Source: Acaryochloris sp. CCMEE 5410
GTDB taxonomy: Bacteria; Cyanobacteriota; Cyanobacteriia; Thermosynechococcales; Thermosynechococcaceae
NCBI RefSeq assembly: GCF_000238775.2
Contig: NZ_AFEJ02000001.1
Location: 1 to 64,000, forward strand
Reading direction: 5' to 3'
Length of the DNA: 64,000 bases
The translations under genes were made by a program, and so were the position numbers. This document shows positions 55,588 through 64,000 of the stretch, piece after piece. How positions within the stretch are numbered: position 1 is the stretch's first letter; each line of letters begins with the position of its first letter. The notes beneath the pieces are model-generated. The model did no database searches. It was given only the letters and a program-made list of their open reading frames with translations, and was not told where the DNA came from.

Positions 55588-56853
55588 TTATTCAGCTTTA
55601 ATGAGTTCTTGAGGTAAAGAAATCAGAAATTTAGTCCCTTCCCCAACCTTGCTGTCCACTTTAATATTGCCGCAAAAGGACTGAGTAACGAGATTATAGA
55701 CAATATGTAATCCAAGCCCTGTCCCACCCCGATCGCGAGCAGTCGTATAAAAGGGTTCAAAAATTTTGCGTTGTTTTTCCGACGAAATACCACAACCATC
55801 ATCACTATAAATAAGTTGTATTCCATCAGGTTCCTTCTGAATATCCACCTTCATCAGCCCTGGTTCAGAGGGTTGATAGGCATGGATTAAAGAATTAGTG
55901 ACCAGATTGGTCACGATTTGAGCAAGGAGTCCAGGGTAGCTCGTGATTACAAGCGAATCATCTCCAGTTAAAAGTAATTGATGCTTGCTATTTTTGAGCT
56001 GTGGTCGCAGGCTATTTACAACTTCATGTAAATAGGCTTTAACATTAAATTCCCGTTGTTCCTGATGAGATTGGTCAACTGCAACAAGCTTAAAACTACG
56101 AACTAGATCTCCCGCCCGATGTAAATTGCTGAGGACCAATTTGGAGCTGCTTTGTGCGACATGGATATAACGGCTAAGAACAGATCGTTTAACTTGTCCC
56201 TGCTCCACTGCCTTTAGAAACGTATGGGTTTCATCGGCTAAGGTTGAGGCAGCCGTGATACTGGTGCCAATAGGTGTGCTGATCTCATGGGCAACACCGG
56301 CGACTAAATTCCCTAAAGCCGCCATCTTTTCGGACTCTATCAGTTGGTTCTGGGCATTTTGGAGTTGGTCGATGGTTTCAGTCAGGGTTTTTTCTGTGGA
56401 GATGCGCTGTGCAATCTCAGCTTTCAGCTGATGATTCTGAGCTTGTAAGGTTTGATTTAACGCATATATCTGAAGGTGAACCTTAACCCTTGCCAGAAGC
56501 TCATCTACATAAATTGGTTTTGTTATATAGTCAACAGCTCCGACTTCTAAGCCTTTAACTTTGTCATTGTTAGAAGTCAGGGCTGTCATAAAGATAACTG
56601 GAATTGGTTCCGTTTGCGGATTAGCCTTTAAACGTCGGCAAGTTTCATAACCATCAATATCTGGCATCAAAACATCTAAGAGAATGATGTTGGGCTGAGC
56701 AAAGGCAGCCCGTTGTAAACCACTCTCCCCCGAACGTGAGACTAAAACAGTGGCACCAAACCCTTCGAGAGCCGATAGTGCAACCCCTAGATTATTAGGA
56801 TTGTCATCGATGATTAAAACGGTGTAGTTGCGAAAATCAATATCGCCAGACAT
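55588..56853 (-). CDS. Receiver-histidine kinase (REC-HisKA-HATPase)
   Basis: 421 aa from ATG at 56853 (a GTG three codons upstream is possible). The N-terminal receiver has VLIIDDNPNN, phosphoacceptor D in IILLDVLMPDIDGYE, T in FMTALTS and K in DYITKPIYVDEL. A coiled-coil linker follows (LNQTLQAQNHQLKAEIAQRI). The H-box is GNLVAGVAHEISTPIGTS, N-box QIVTNLVTNSLIHAY, then DDGCGIS, FEPFYTTARDRGGTGLGLH. It is a cytoplasmic kinase whose activity is probably tuned by its own receiver. It is last of three same-strand kinases, 178 bp after the 1,660-residue one. Confidence 0.93.
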   Translation of the reverse strand: MSGDIDFRNYTVLIIDDNPNNLGVALSALEGFGATVLVSRSGESGLQRAAFAQPNIILLDVLMPDIDGYETCRRLKANPQTEPIPVIFMTALTSNNDKVKGLEVGAVDYITKPIYVDELLARVKVHLQIYALNQTLQAQNHQLKAEIAQRISTEKTLTETIDQLQNAQNQLIESEKMAALGNLVAGVAHEISTPIGTSITAASTLADETHTFLKAVEQGQVKRSVLSRYIHVAQSSSKLVLSNLHRAGDLVRSFKLVAVDQSHQEQREFNVKAYLHEVVNSLRPQLKNSKHQLLLTGDDSLVITSYPGLLAQIVTNLVTNSLIHAYQPSEPGLMKVDIQKEPDGIQLIYSDDGCGISSEKQRKIFEPFYTTARDRGGTGLGLHIVYNLVTQSFCGNIKVDSKVGEGTKFLISLPQELIKAE

Positions 56854-57030
56854 TAGACACACACCAGATAAAATAAATCATTCAGAGAAAATGGCATAGT
56901 TGAAGATGTTCGTTGTTCAGCCTTCCGTGTCTATTGAGAGCAAGAACATCATCAGCCCTTGGCAAACCATCATCAAAATTTGAGTGCTAGCCCTCCCAAT
57001 ACCAACTTAGACAAGACAATAGTATTGAAG

Positions 57031-60000
57031 CTACTCATGGGGTAAATAATGTTGGAGAAACACCATGATTTTTTCATCCTCAAAATTGTGAGCTAGAGAG
57101 ATTAATTGATTAGCGAAGGGTGCTAACTGTGGTTTGGAGGCCACCAGGTCAGACGCCTCTCGACGTATTTGAGTCATGTTTCCAAGCATGGCAAGCTCGA
57201 ACAGCCGCTGTAAACAGCCTTGATCTGGGACAATCAGTGCTGTTAAACCGCTGTCGTTAGTGGTTTGAGCCGCCGAACTAGACGCAAAATTCCATTCCAA
57301 CTGTAAATACTCAGCTAGCAGATCATACAAAGTTATATCTTCTACAGGTTTAGGAATAAAAGCATCACACCCAGCATCTTGGCTTTGTTGTTGATCTACT
57401 GCTTGCACACTAGCAGAAATCGCAAAAATAGGAATGTTTTTTAATTCAGGAATCTGCCGGATTTCCTTGATCATTGCCCAGCCATCTTTATTAGGCATGA
57501 CTAAATCACTTAAAATAAGCTCTGGTTTACATTCAATCGCTTTTTCTAGACCTTGTTGTCCATCCTCCGCCAACTCAAGGAGAAAACCTAGAGGTTCTAG
57601 CATTGCCACCAAAACGGTTCGGTTGACCGCACTATCATCAACAATTAATAACCGGCGTGGGGGGCCGTCATACCCAACAATGGGACCACCGATTGTCTGA
57701 GCGGGGACAAATTGTTCCGAGAATTTAAATGGAACTGAGAACCAAAATGTAGAGCCTTTCTCTACACAACTCTCCGCTTGAAGTGTTCCTCCCATCAATT
57801 CCACCAGTTGGCGAGATATGGATAGCCCCAGCCCTGTACCTTCAGCTCGCCGGTTCAGGTCTCCAACTTGCTCAAAAGGGTGAAAAATCTGCTCAATTTG
57901 GTCTGGAGAAATTCCGATACCTGAATCGGTGATGGTGAACTTAAGTCTGATTTGCTGGGACGTTTGTTGCTCGATCTCTACAGATAAAGTGACTTGGCCT
58001 TGATCGGTAAACTTAATGGCATTGCTCAACAGATTCAGAAGAATTTGACGAAGACACTTCTTGTCAGCCTGAATTCCTTGAGGTAGAGAGTCAGCAGGCC
58101 GATAGACAAACTGGATATTCTTTTCTTGAGCCCGAATTTGAACGAGGTTCACAATACTCTCTAATAGGGATGGAAAATGAATATCTGAGATATTCAGCTC
58201 TAGTTTTCTGGCCTCAATTTTGGCAATATCAAGGATGTCATCAATGAGTGTTAATAGATGTTCACCACTTTGATGAATGGTGTTTAAGGCTTGTTGATGA
58301 CAGGGCAATATATTGTGATCGCGTTTGAGAATCTGAGCGTACCCCAAAATTCCATTCAGAGGTGTTCGTAATTCGTGACTCATATTGGCGAGAAAGTCAC
58401 TTTTCGCTCGATTGGCCGCATCAGCTGCTTCTTTGGCAACTTGGAGTTCCTTCGTTCTCAGGACAACCCGATGTTCAAGCTCTTCATTGACCTGCTTCAG
58501 TGCTTGTTCAGCTTGTTTGCGATCGCTAATATCTTCGTAAGTCCCTAAAATACCAACCGTATTATCAAACGGATCTTTTAAGGGGATTTTATTGGTATCC
58601 GCCCAAACAGTGTCATTTTGCTCTGTGTTGAAAATCTGCAGTACATGTAGTTCAGGAATGCCAGTGGATATTACACGCTCATCATTTTGTTGGCGAGCGG
58701 CAAGGTGTTTGTGGGGCTTGGATAATGCATCATCCGTTTTGCCAATGACCTGCTCGGGAGAGTCGAGCCCCATAGATGCAGCAAAATTTTGGTTACATCC
58801 CAAGTAAATGGAATCATGGTCTTTCCAGTAGATAAGCTGGGGAATGTTGTCAATCACGAGGCGCAACAGCTGTTGAGATTCTCGCAATTGATTTTCAGTT
58901 CGTTTCCGGTCACTGATATTCGTAGAAACCCCTCCAATGGCATACACATGGCCTTGGGGGTCTAAGACTGGAAATTTATTGGCGATATAGGTGTGACGGC
59001 TGCCATCTGCATGGGTCACGACTTCTTCTATCGTTTGAGCCTGACCTGCAGCTATAGTATTAATGTCATTTTTTCGCAATTTTTCCGCAATCTGCCGGGA
59101 AAATAAGTCGAAATCGGTCTTACCCAGGAAAGTTTGGGGAGCAATGTCAAATAACTCTCCCAAGACTCGATTAAAGATGAGGTATTTCCCCTCTAAATCC
59201 TTTAAGTAGATTGCAGCGGGTGAATTATCAATCACTGCTTGCAGCTGCTTTTGACTTCGCCGGAGGGCGTCTTCTGAAGCTTGCCGTTCCATTTCCGCCC
59301 CGACCCGAGTTGCAAACAATTGGAGTACAAATTCCAAGTTACTGGTATCAACGGGTAAAGGCTTTGTATCAATAATCCCTAAATTTCCTATGACTTGTCC
59401 CTGGGAGTTTTTAATCAGGCAGCTAATATAACTTTCTCCCTGGGGAGATAAGTGCTTTGAGAGAGTGGGAAATTTAGCTGATAGAGCATTAGGGACACAA
59501 CACCACTCATGTCGATAGGTTTCTAAACAAGGGGTGCCAGCTAAGTCGAAATCATAGGGAGAGGCAAAACTATCTCCAGTCCACATGGCCAAGACTCGGG
59601 ATTGGGTCCAGGTGTCATCCTTTACCTTGGCAACAAATGCGTAGTGCACCCGAAAGATTTTCGCAAGGTACTGGACACAGGATTGATAAAAGTCTGAACC
59701 GGTTTTATCTGCAGTTCCTTTAACGATCGATTCAATTGCATTTTGTTGCTGTTTGCGGCGGGAGATATCACTCAAAGTTGTAATTAAAACTGGGTTGCGT
59801 TTGAGAGCTACTTTTCTAATTCGAATCTCTACTGGAAGAGAGACCATCGAGTCCTGGAAGTTTTTGGCAACATCTTCAAACTGGAGGCTAATTCCCTGTT
59901 CCGCTTGTTGAAAATGCTTTTGGAATAGCTGTAGTGAATCTTCAGAAACTAAATCCGTTAAATTCATCTGCAAAATCTTATCTCGCGTTAAACCATGGAT

Positions 60001-62013
60001 ATCCAATGTCCGCTGGTTTACATCTAGCAGCTGCCCTTGAAGGGTATGAATGTATATACCGTCATAGGCTGTGTTTAAGATGGTCCTTAAATCTTGTTGA
60101 GACTGCTTCAAGGCCAGAGTGCGACTACGAACGCGTGCTTCTAGTTCTGAATTAAGCTGCTCCAGCGCTTTAATTCCTTGTAATCTTTCTAGTTCTGCCC
60201 CCGCTCTAGCCCCGAAGATCTGCAAAATGGAATACGCAAATTCTCCATCAGGAATGGGAGAAGAACTTAAGCAGCATAAGACTCCGATGGGATTCCCTGC
60301 AGAGTTTTGCAGAATATAGCCGATGTAACTTTCTGCGTTCAGGTGAACCAAATCTGGATCTTCAGGAAAGGTCTCCTGCACCCCCCTTTCACAGCAGTAG
60401 GCACCATCCCTCAGAGTTATTTCGCAGGGAGTATGTGAGATGGGGTAGAGCACATTGGGCTGCATTTTGCCATCGGAGAAGAAAGCCAGGGTGGAAAGGT
60501 CTTCTCCATCCACTTGAGACAGCATCACTTCAGACATATTGAGAGTTGAAGCGATTTCTTGGACCAAGACTTGGAAGAAATCATCCCCTGTGACTCTGGA
60601 GGTTCCTTTAAATAACCCTGACAAAGCCAGCTCGGCTCGCTTGCGATCGCTGACATTTCGGATTAAAGCTAAAACTTGTCCTTGTTCAGATGGAAGGATG
60701 CGAGCCTCATAATATTGAGTGATATCATTCCTGGCAAGAGAATACTCGAATTGGTGAATCTGTTGTGACTCTAAGACTTCCGTCAAAACCTTCAGGAACT
60801 GTTTCGAGATTTCTTCAGGCAAAATTGACTGAATTTGTTTCCCCAAAAAGGCTTCAGGTTGATCAAATAGGTCATCTTGATAATGTCCTCCTTTGAAGCC
60901 CAATAATGTGCCATAGCTATTCACCCGCAGCAGCAAATCAGGGAATGTATCAAAAATGGCCTGTAATTCAGCATTGGAGCGCAGGATATCAGAGGAGTTT
61001 TCCTCCTGTTGTGCTCGACTTTGCTGTTGTTCTAAGGCAAGACCGGCGAGATCAAGTGCAATATCAAGAAATTTTTGCTCATATTCTGTGGGGACTCTGG
61101 AGGTTTTGAAATAAACTGCCATTATCCCTAGGACTTGGATTTGACTATCTAAAATTGGGAAAGACCAACAGGACTGAAACCCTTGGTCGATGGCGATTTG
61201 TTCTGCGGTGGTCAGAGGTGAATAGGTACTGAGTTCTGAGATCACGGGTTCCTTCGAATGAGCCGCTTGACTCAGGGGGCCACCTGTATCAGAAATTTTA
61301 ATCCCCTCGACGATATTGCTCATCTCGGGTGGTAAATGAGGGGCAACCCCCAGACGTAAATAATGATAGGCATCAACCAACAGAACTGTCCCTCTACCCC
61401 CCAACAGATGGCATTCAAGACTATCCATAATTGTCTCTAATACTTCTAGACTCGGGGTCCCGGTAGCAAGTTGTTTAAGAATAGTCGTCTGAGCATCTTG
61501 CCAGCTCTCAATGTAGGCCTGTTGGGTCACATCTCGACTCACCATTAGCATTTGAGTGGGTTGGGCCAAAGAGAAAGACATTTCAGCAATAAAGGCTTCT
61601 CCTCCTTGGCGTTGGGCATATGTTTCACCTTGCCAGCCCTGATTGGGCAATAATTTGGGAAGAATATCTGTTTCTATTCGCCGGGCTTCTTCTTGGGAAT
61701 AGAAGACTTGCCAAGGTTTCCCTAACAATAGCTCTGGGGTTGAATAGCCAAATAGGTTCAAATGCTGGGGATTAACGTAGGTAATACATCCGGCTTCGCA
61801 TAGTGCGATCGCATCCGGTGCACCATCAAAAATAGAATATGGATGCGCATCTAAGCTGTTTCCGACCAAAGCTGAATGAGCTGGATCTGAGAGGGCAACT
61901 TGTTGTTCTAATTGATGGCAATACTCGACTAGCTCCTGGTGCAAAGAGTCCGATTCAACCAAAACCTGAGTTAAAGTGCTGAGGAGTTGTTGATTGCCCT
62001 TTAGATTCATCAT
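57031..62013 (-). CDS. Giant multi-PAS/GAF hybrid histidine kinase
   Basis: 1,660 aa from ATG at 62013 (AGGGG just upstream; a GTG at 62037 would add 8 residues). Order: N-terminal helix, PAS, GAF, PAS, GAF, PAS, GAF, PAS, PAS, kinase (H-box FLANMSHELRTPLNGILGYA; N-box QILLNLLSNAIKFTDQG; EGTGLGLSISRQLVELMGG), receiver (RLLIVDDSAVN; LILSDLVMPNKDGWAM; FIPKPVED) and a C-terminal HPt-like helical tail without an obvious histidine. The second and third GAF domains share a cysteine-rich GAYCCERGV/HEWCCVP pattern. No phytochrome-type bilin motif is clear. It is soluble, probably sensing several small-molecule or redox signals. Confidence 0.92.
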   Translation of the reverse strand: MMNLKGNQQLLSTLTQVLVESDSLHQELVEYCHQLEQQVALSDPAHSALVGNSLDAHPYSIFDGAPDAIALCEAGCITYVNPQHLNLFGYSTPELLLGKPWQVFYSQEEARRIETDILPKLLPNQGWQGETYAQRQGGEAFIAEMSFSLAQPTQMLMVSRDVTQQAYIESWQDAQTTILKQLATGTPSLEVLETIMDSLECHLLGGRGTVLLVDAYHYLRLGVAPHLPPEMSNIVEGIKISDTGGPLSQAAHSKEPVISELSTYSPLTTAEQIAIDQGFQSCWSFPILDSQIQVLGIMAVYFKTSRVPTEYEQKFLDIALDLAGLALEQQQSRAQQEENSSDILRSNAELQAIFDTFPDLLLRVNSYGTLLGFKGGHYQDDLFDQPEAFLGKQIQSILPEEISKQFLKVLTEVLESQQIHQFEYSLARNDITQYYEARILPSEQGQVLALIRNVSDRKRAELALSGLFKGTSRVTGDDFFQVLVQEIASTLNMSEVMLSQVDGEDLSTLAFFSDGKMQPNVLYPISHTPCEITLRDGAYCCERGVQETFPEDPDLVHLNAESYIGYILQNSAGNPIGVLCCLSSSPIPDGEFAYSILQIFGARAGAELERLQGIKALEQLNSELEARVRSRTLALKQSQQDLRTILNTAYDGIYIHTLQGQLLDVNQRTLDIHGLTRDKILQMNLTDLVSEDSLQLFQKHFQQAEQGISLQFEDVAKNFQDSMVSLPVEIRIRKVALKRNPVLITTLSDISRRKQQQNAIESIVKGTADKTGSDFYQSCVQYLAKIFRVHYAFVAKVKDDTWTQSRVLAMWTGDSFASPYDFDLAGTPCLETYRHEWCCVPNALSAKFPTLSKHLSPQGESYISCLIKNSQGQVIGNLGIIDTKPLPVDTSNLEFVLQLFATRVGAEMERQASEDALRRSQKQLQAVIDNSPAAIYLKDLEGKYLIFNRVLGELFDIAPQTFLGKTDFDLFSRQIAEKLRKNDINTIAAGQAQTIEEVVTHADGSRHTYIANKFPVLDPQGHVYAIGGVSTNISDRKRTENQLRESQQLLRLVIDNIPQLIYWKDHDSIYLGCNQNFAASMGLDSPEQVIGKTDDALSKPHKHLAARQQNDERVISTGIPELHVLQIFNTEQNDTVWADTNKIPLKDPFDNTVGILGTYEDISDRKQAEQALKQVNEELEHRVVLRTKELQVAKEAADAANRAKSDFLANMSHELRTPLNGILGYAQILKRDHNILPCHQQALNTIHQSGEHLLTLIDDILDIAKIEARKLELNISDIHFPSLLESIVNLVQIRAQEKNIQFVYRPADSLPQGIQADKKCLRQILLNLLSNAIKFTDQGQVTLSVEIEQQTSQQIRLKFTITDSGIGISPDQIEQIFHPFEQVGDLNRRAEGTGLGLSISRQLVELMGGTLQAESCVEKGSTFWFSVPFKFSEQFVPAQTIGGPIVGYDGPPRRLLIVDDSAVNRTVLVAMLEPLGFLLELAEDGQQGLEKAIECKPELILSDLVMPNKDGWAMIKEIRQIPELKNIPIFAISASVQAVDQQQSQDAGCDAFIPKPVEDITLYDLLAEYLQLEWNFASSSAAQTTNDSGLTALIVPDQGCLQRLFELAMLGNMTQIRREASDLVASKPQLAPFANQLISLAHNFEDEKIMVFLQHYLPHE

Positions 62014-62156
62014 CCTTCCCCTGGCAGAGCTACTCACTCCAGCATACCCTTATGATTTGAGATGCCCTCACGTCTAGAAATTTTGCTTCTCAGGCAGAAT
62101 AACTTGCAAAAAGAGAATATTGAAGCTGAACCCATAAAATTATTACTAATTTAGGG

Positions 62157-64000
62157 TCATTGTACTGAGGTCCCCACCAGCGGCTCAATTAACTGAATGA
62201 TGATATCAAACCGAAAATTTTCTGAAAGGGACAGCAATTGTTTGCGAATTACCTCATGTTCTGTCGGTAATTCGGCTAATAGATTGGCGGTGCGGTTAGG
62301 GTCAAGGCTCAAAGCCGCATCATAAAGATACTGAAGTTGGTCACTCTCAATGAACTCTAGCTGTTCTGAAGTCAGGGGAGACAACGTTTCAGGCTGTGGA
62401 GGACCCTCACCATCGTAGAGATATTCAACCCCTAAATGTAGGGCCAGTTTCTCAAAGATCTCGGATTCTTGAAACGGTTTACGGACAAAGTCATCAAAGC
62501 CTAAGGCCAACGCTTTTTCTTTATCTTCTTCAAAGGCAAAGGCTGTGAGTGCAACAATCACTGGAGTGGGTGCGGAATGATTTGCTTTAATCTGCTCCGT
62601 CGTCTCATAGCCATCCTGCCCTTCCATACGAATATCCATCCAAATTAGATGAGGATGCCAATCTAGCCACTTCGAAACAGCGGCCTCTCCACTATAGACA
62701 GCCTGAACTTCAAATCCCACCATACTCAGCAGCTTAGTCAGGAAACTACAGTTATCAGGCTGATCATCCACAATTAAAATTCGATAGACTGGCTGATTAG
62801 GAGCCAGACCGGTTACCTTCGCTTTTTCGACTAGGGATTTCTTTCCACAAGCCTGAGCCCGCTCCACGGGCACCGAAAATTTAAAGCAACTGCCAGCACC
62901 TAGGGAACTGGAAACAGACAAATTCCCCCCCATCAAAGATACAAATTGATGGCTGATTGCCAACCCCAAGCCTGTCCCTTCATCCACGACGCTTCGGGCC
63001 TGTTCTCCTTGTATAAAAGGGTGAAAAATATGCTCTAACTCGCTCACTGAGATGCCAGGGCCAGAATCTCGAACTTCAAAATTTAGCCAGTAGTGAGGGG
63101 TGAGAGGAAGATAAGGTTCCTCATTTAGCTTTGACTCAACAGTGGTTTGATGAATTCGAAAGGTGATATGCCCCTGCTCAGTAAACTTAATGGCATTGCT
63201 CAACAGATTCATTAGAACTTGGCGAAGCTTACCTTCATCTGTGCGTACATAATGGGGCAAGTCTGATCCCCATTCCAACTGATAATCCAGGCCTTTATGT
63301 TGAGCTTTGGTCGTCCAAATATCTTTTAGCGTTTTCAGTAATTCATGAAAATTAAATGTATCAATGTTTAGAACCACCTGTCCTGAGTCAATGCGGGATA
63401 AATCCAAAACGTCATTAATCAGTGCCAACAAGTGTTTGCCACAGCGATTAATGGTTTCTAATTCTTTGGTAAAGGACTGGAGCTGAGGTTCTCGGGCTAG
63501 CAATTGGGTATAGCCCAACACTGCATTCAGAGGGGTCCGCAACTCGTGGCTCATATTCCCCAAGAAAACGCTTTTGGCCTGATTTGCTTTGACCGCCTGC
63601 TGCTTAGCAATCGTTAAAGCCTGGTTTTGAGCAATCAGTTCTTGCTGTTGTCGTTCAATTTGTTGGTTCGCGACGATTTGTTGACTGTAGAGGGTGTCCA
63701 ACTCTTTGTTTGTTGCATCTAAAGTCACTAAATCTCGATAGGAGCGCAAGGTTGTAATTACGGTTGTGAGTAACCGCTGTCGCGTGAGATCGATTTTTAA
63801 ACGGTAGTCATTGATATCGTAATCCCTGATCACATCTAGTTCAGGCGCTTCACCGGGTTGCCCCGTCCTCAAAATAATTCGGATAATCTGATTATTTAAA
63901 GTCTTGCGAACATACTTCACCAGCTCTAGACCTGCTTGACTGGTTTCCATCACAACATCCAGGAGTAGCAAAGCAATATCAGGATGGTCGTGCAAAACTG
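62157..64000 (-). CDS. Hybrid histidine kinase with N-terminal receiver/DUF3369-like region (5' end outside window)
   Basis: At least 614 residues; the start lies beyond 64000. The visible N-terminus is the end of a receiver (LLLLDVVMETSQAGLELVKY; RIILRTGQPGEAPE; YDINDYRLKIDLT), as in response regulators with a DUF3369 module. Then a coiled coil, H-box FLGNMSHELRTPLNAVLGY, N-box QVLMNLLSNAIKFTEQG, VVDEGTGLGLAISHQF, a second receiver (ILIVDDQPDNC; LIWMDIRMEGQDGYE; DDFVRKPFQE) and an HPt-like helical tail lacking a clear histidine. It lies 120-140 bp upstream of the giant kinase on the same strand, so the three kinases may be one transcription unit. Confidence 0.92.
   Translation of the reverse strand, partial: VLHDHPDIALLLLDVVMETSQAGLELVKYVRKTLNNQIIRIILRTGQPGEAPELDVIRDYDINDYRLKIDLTRQRLLTTVITTLRSYRDLVTLDATNKELDTLYSQQIVANQQIERQQQELIAQNQALTIAKQQAVKANQAKSVFLGNMSHELRTPLNAVLGYTQLLAREPQLQSFTKELETINRCGKHLLALINDVLDLSRIDSGQVVLNIDTFNFHELLKTLKDIWTTKAQHKGLDYQLEWGSDLPHYVRTDEGKLRQVLMNLLSNAIKFTEQGHITFRIHQTTVESKLNEEPYLPLTPHYWLNFEVRDSGPGISVSELEHIFHPFIQGEQARSVVDEGTGLGLAISHQFVSLMGGNLSVSSSLGAGSCFKFSVPVERAQACGKKSLVEKAKVTGLAPNQPVYRILIVDDQPDNCSFLTKLLSMVGFEVQAVYSGEAAVSKWLDWHPHLIWMDIRMEGQDGYETTEQIKANHSAPTPVIVALTAFAFEEDKEKALALGFDDFVRKPFQESEIFEKLALHLGVEYLYDGEGPPQPETLSPLTSEQLEFIESDQLQYLYDAALSLDPNRTANLLAELPTEHEVIRKQLLSLSENFRFDIIIQLIEPLVGTSVQ

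Noticed and set aside
1-64000. CRISPR array
   Set aside because: Searched by eye for regularly spaced 25-40 bp repeats, especially near tniQ; only irregular short repeats (18-bp end repeats, CACCTA motif) were found.
1-64000. tRNA or rRNA genes, including a tRNA attachment site beside the transposon end
   Set aside because: No cloverleaf with a T-loop GTTCRANNC in suitable context was recognised; the sequence outside 15268 and 16780 is AT-rich and non-coding.

Overview
The window looks like the chromosome (or a large replicon) of a transposon-rich cyanobacterium. The HIP1 octamer GCGATCGC recurs throughout. hemE, gltD, a Crr6-type NDH-1 assembly factor, a FurC/PerR-like repressor and large PAS/GAF hybrid kinases are all of cyanobacterial type. 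The density and nesting of insertion sequences suggests an Acaryochloris-like genome; that last step is inference from memory, not a database match.

1-8.8 kb (minus strand) is a four-gene cluster: a UvrD-type helicase with a DnaQ-like DEDDh exonuclease inserted in it, a UvrD-type helicase ending in a Cas4/AddB-like Fe-S PD-(D/E)XK nuclease, a beta-class (type III Mod-like) DNA methyltransferase, and a Res-like DEAH translocase that runs off the left edge. The last three overlap by 4 and 8 nt. This reads as a restriction-modification locus fused to a RecBCD/AddAB-like machine and is the best candidate here for an under-described defence system. It is followed by a 614-aa protelomerase (telomere resolvase)-like protein, a small coiled-coil protein and an orphan Phd/YefM antitoxin.

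11.7-15.3 kb (minus strand) holds tniQ, tnsC and tnsB resembling those of type V-K CRISPR-associated transposons (CAST, ShCAST-like), with a repeat-bearing end at 14927-15268. tnsB and tnsC carry three one-base frameshifts, all explained by homopolymer shortening. No cas12k, CRISPR array or second end is visible. If the element is complete, those lie left of base 1 and the helicase/methyltransferase/protelomerase block is cargo. A second copy of the end repeats lies at 16739-16780 beside a truncated formylglycine-generating-enzyme gene, and a short CACCTA-type motif is scattered through 15.3-18.4 kb.

17-33 kb and 40-46 kb are an IS graveyard: ISAs1, IS5 (several kinds), ISL3 inside IS5, IS4 inside IS5 inside IS1, an IS701/IS4-like element inside IS1634, ISKra4, IS200/IS605 and two MITE families. 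Many boundaries can be fixed by terminal inverted repeats and target duplications. Survivors between them are a pseudopilin/PilX pair (21.5-23.5 kb), a wrecked Tat-exported M23 peptidase (29.2-30.0 kb) and a stress-associated group (33.5-42.2 kb: DUF1328, two proline-rich membrane proteins, DUF1206, a 1,029-aa repeat protein, a response regulator, DUF2294, a truncated CsbD).

46-54 kb is conserved chromosomal backbone: a Roadblock/LC7 protein, a Ras-like small GTPase, an MBL-fold hydrolase, hemE, a FurC/PerR-like regulator, crr6 and gltD. A second, frameshifted ISAs1 copy sits at 54.3-55.5 kb. 55.6-64 kb is a run of three minus-strand hybrid histidine kinases, the last cut by the window edge.
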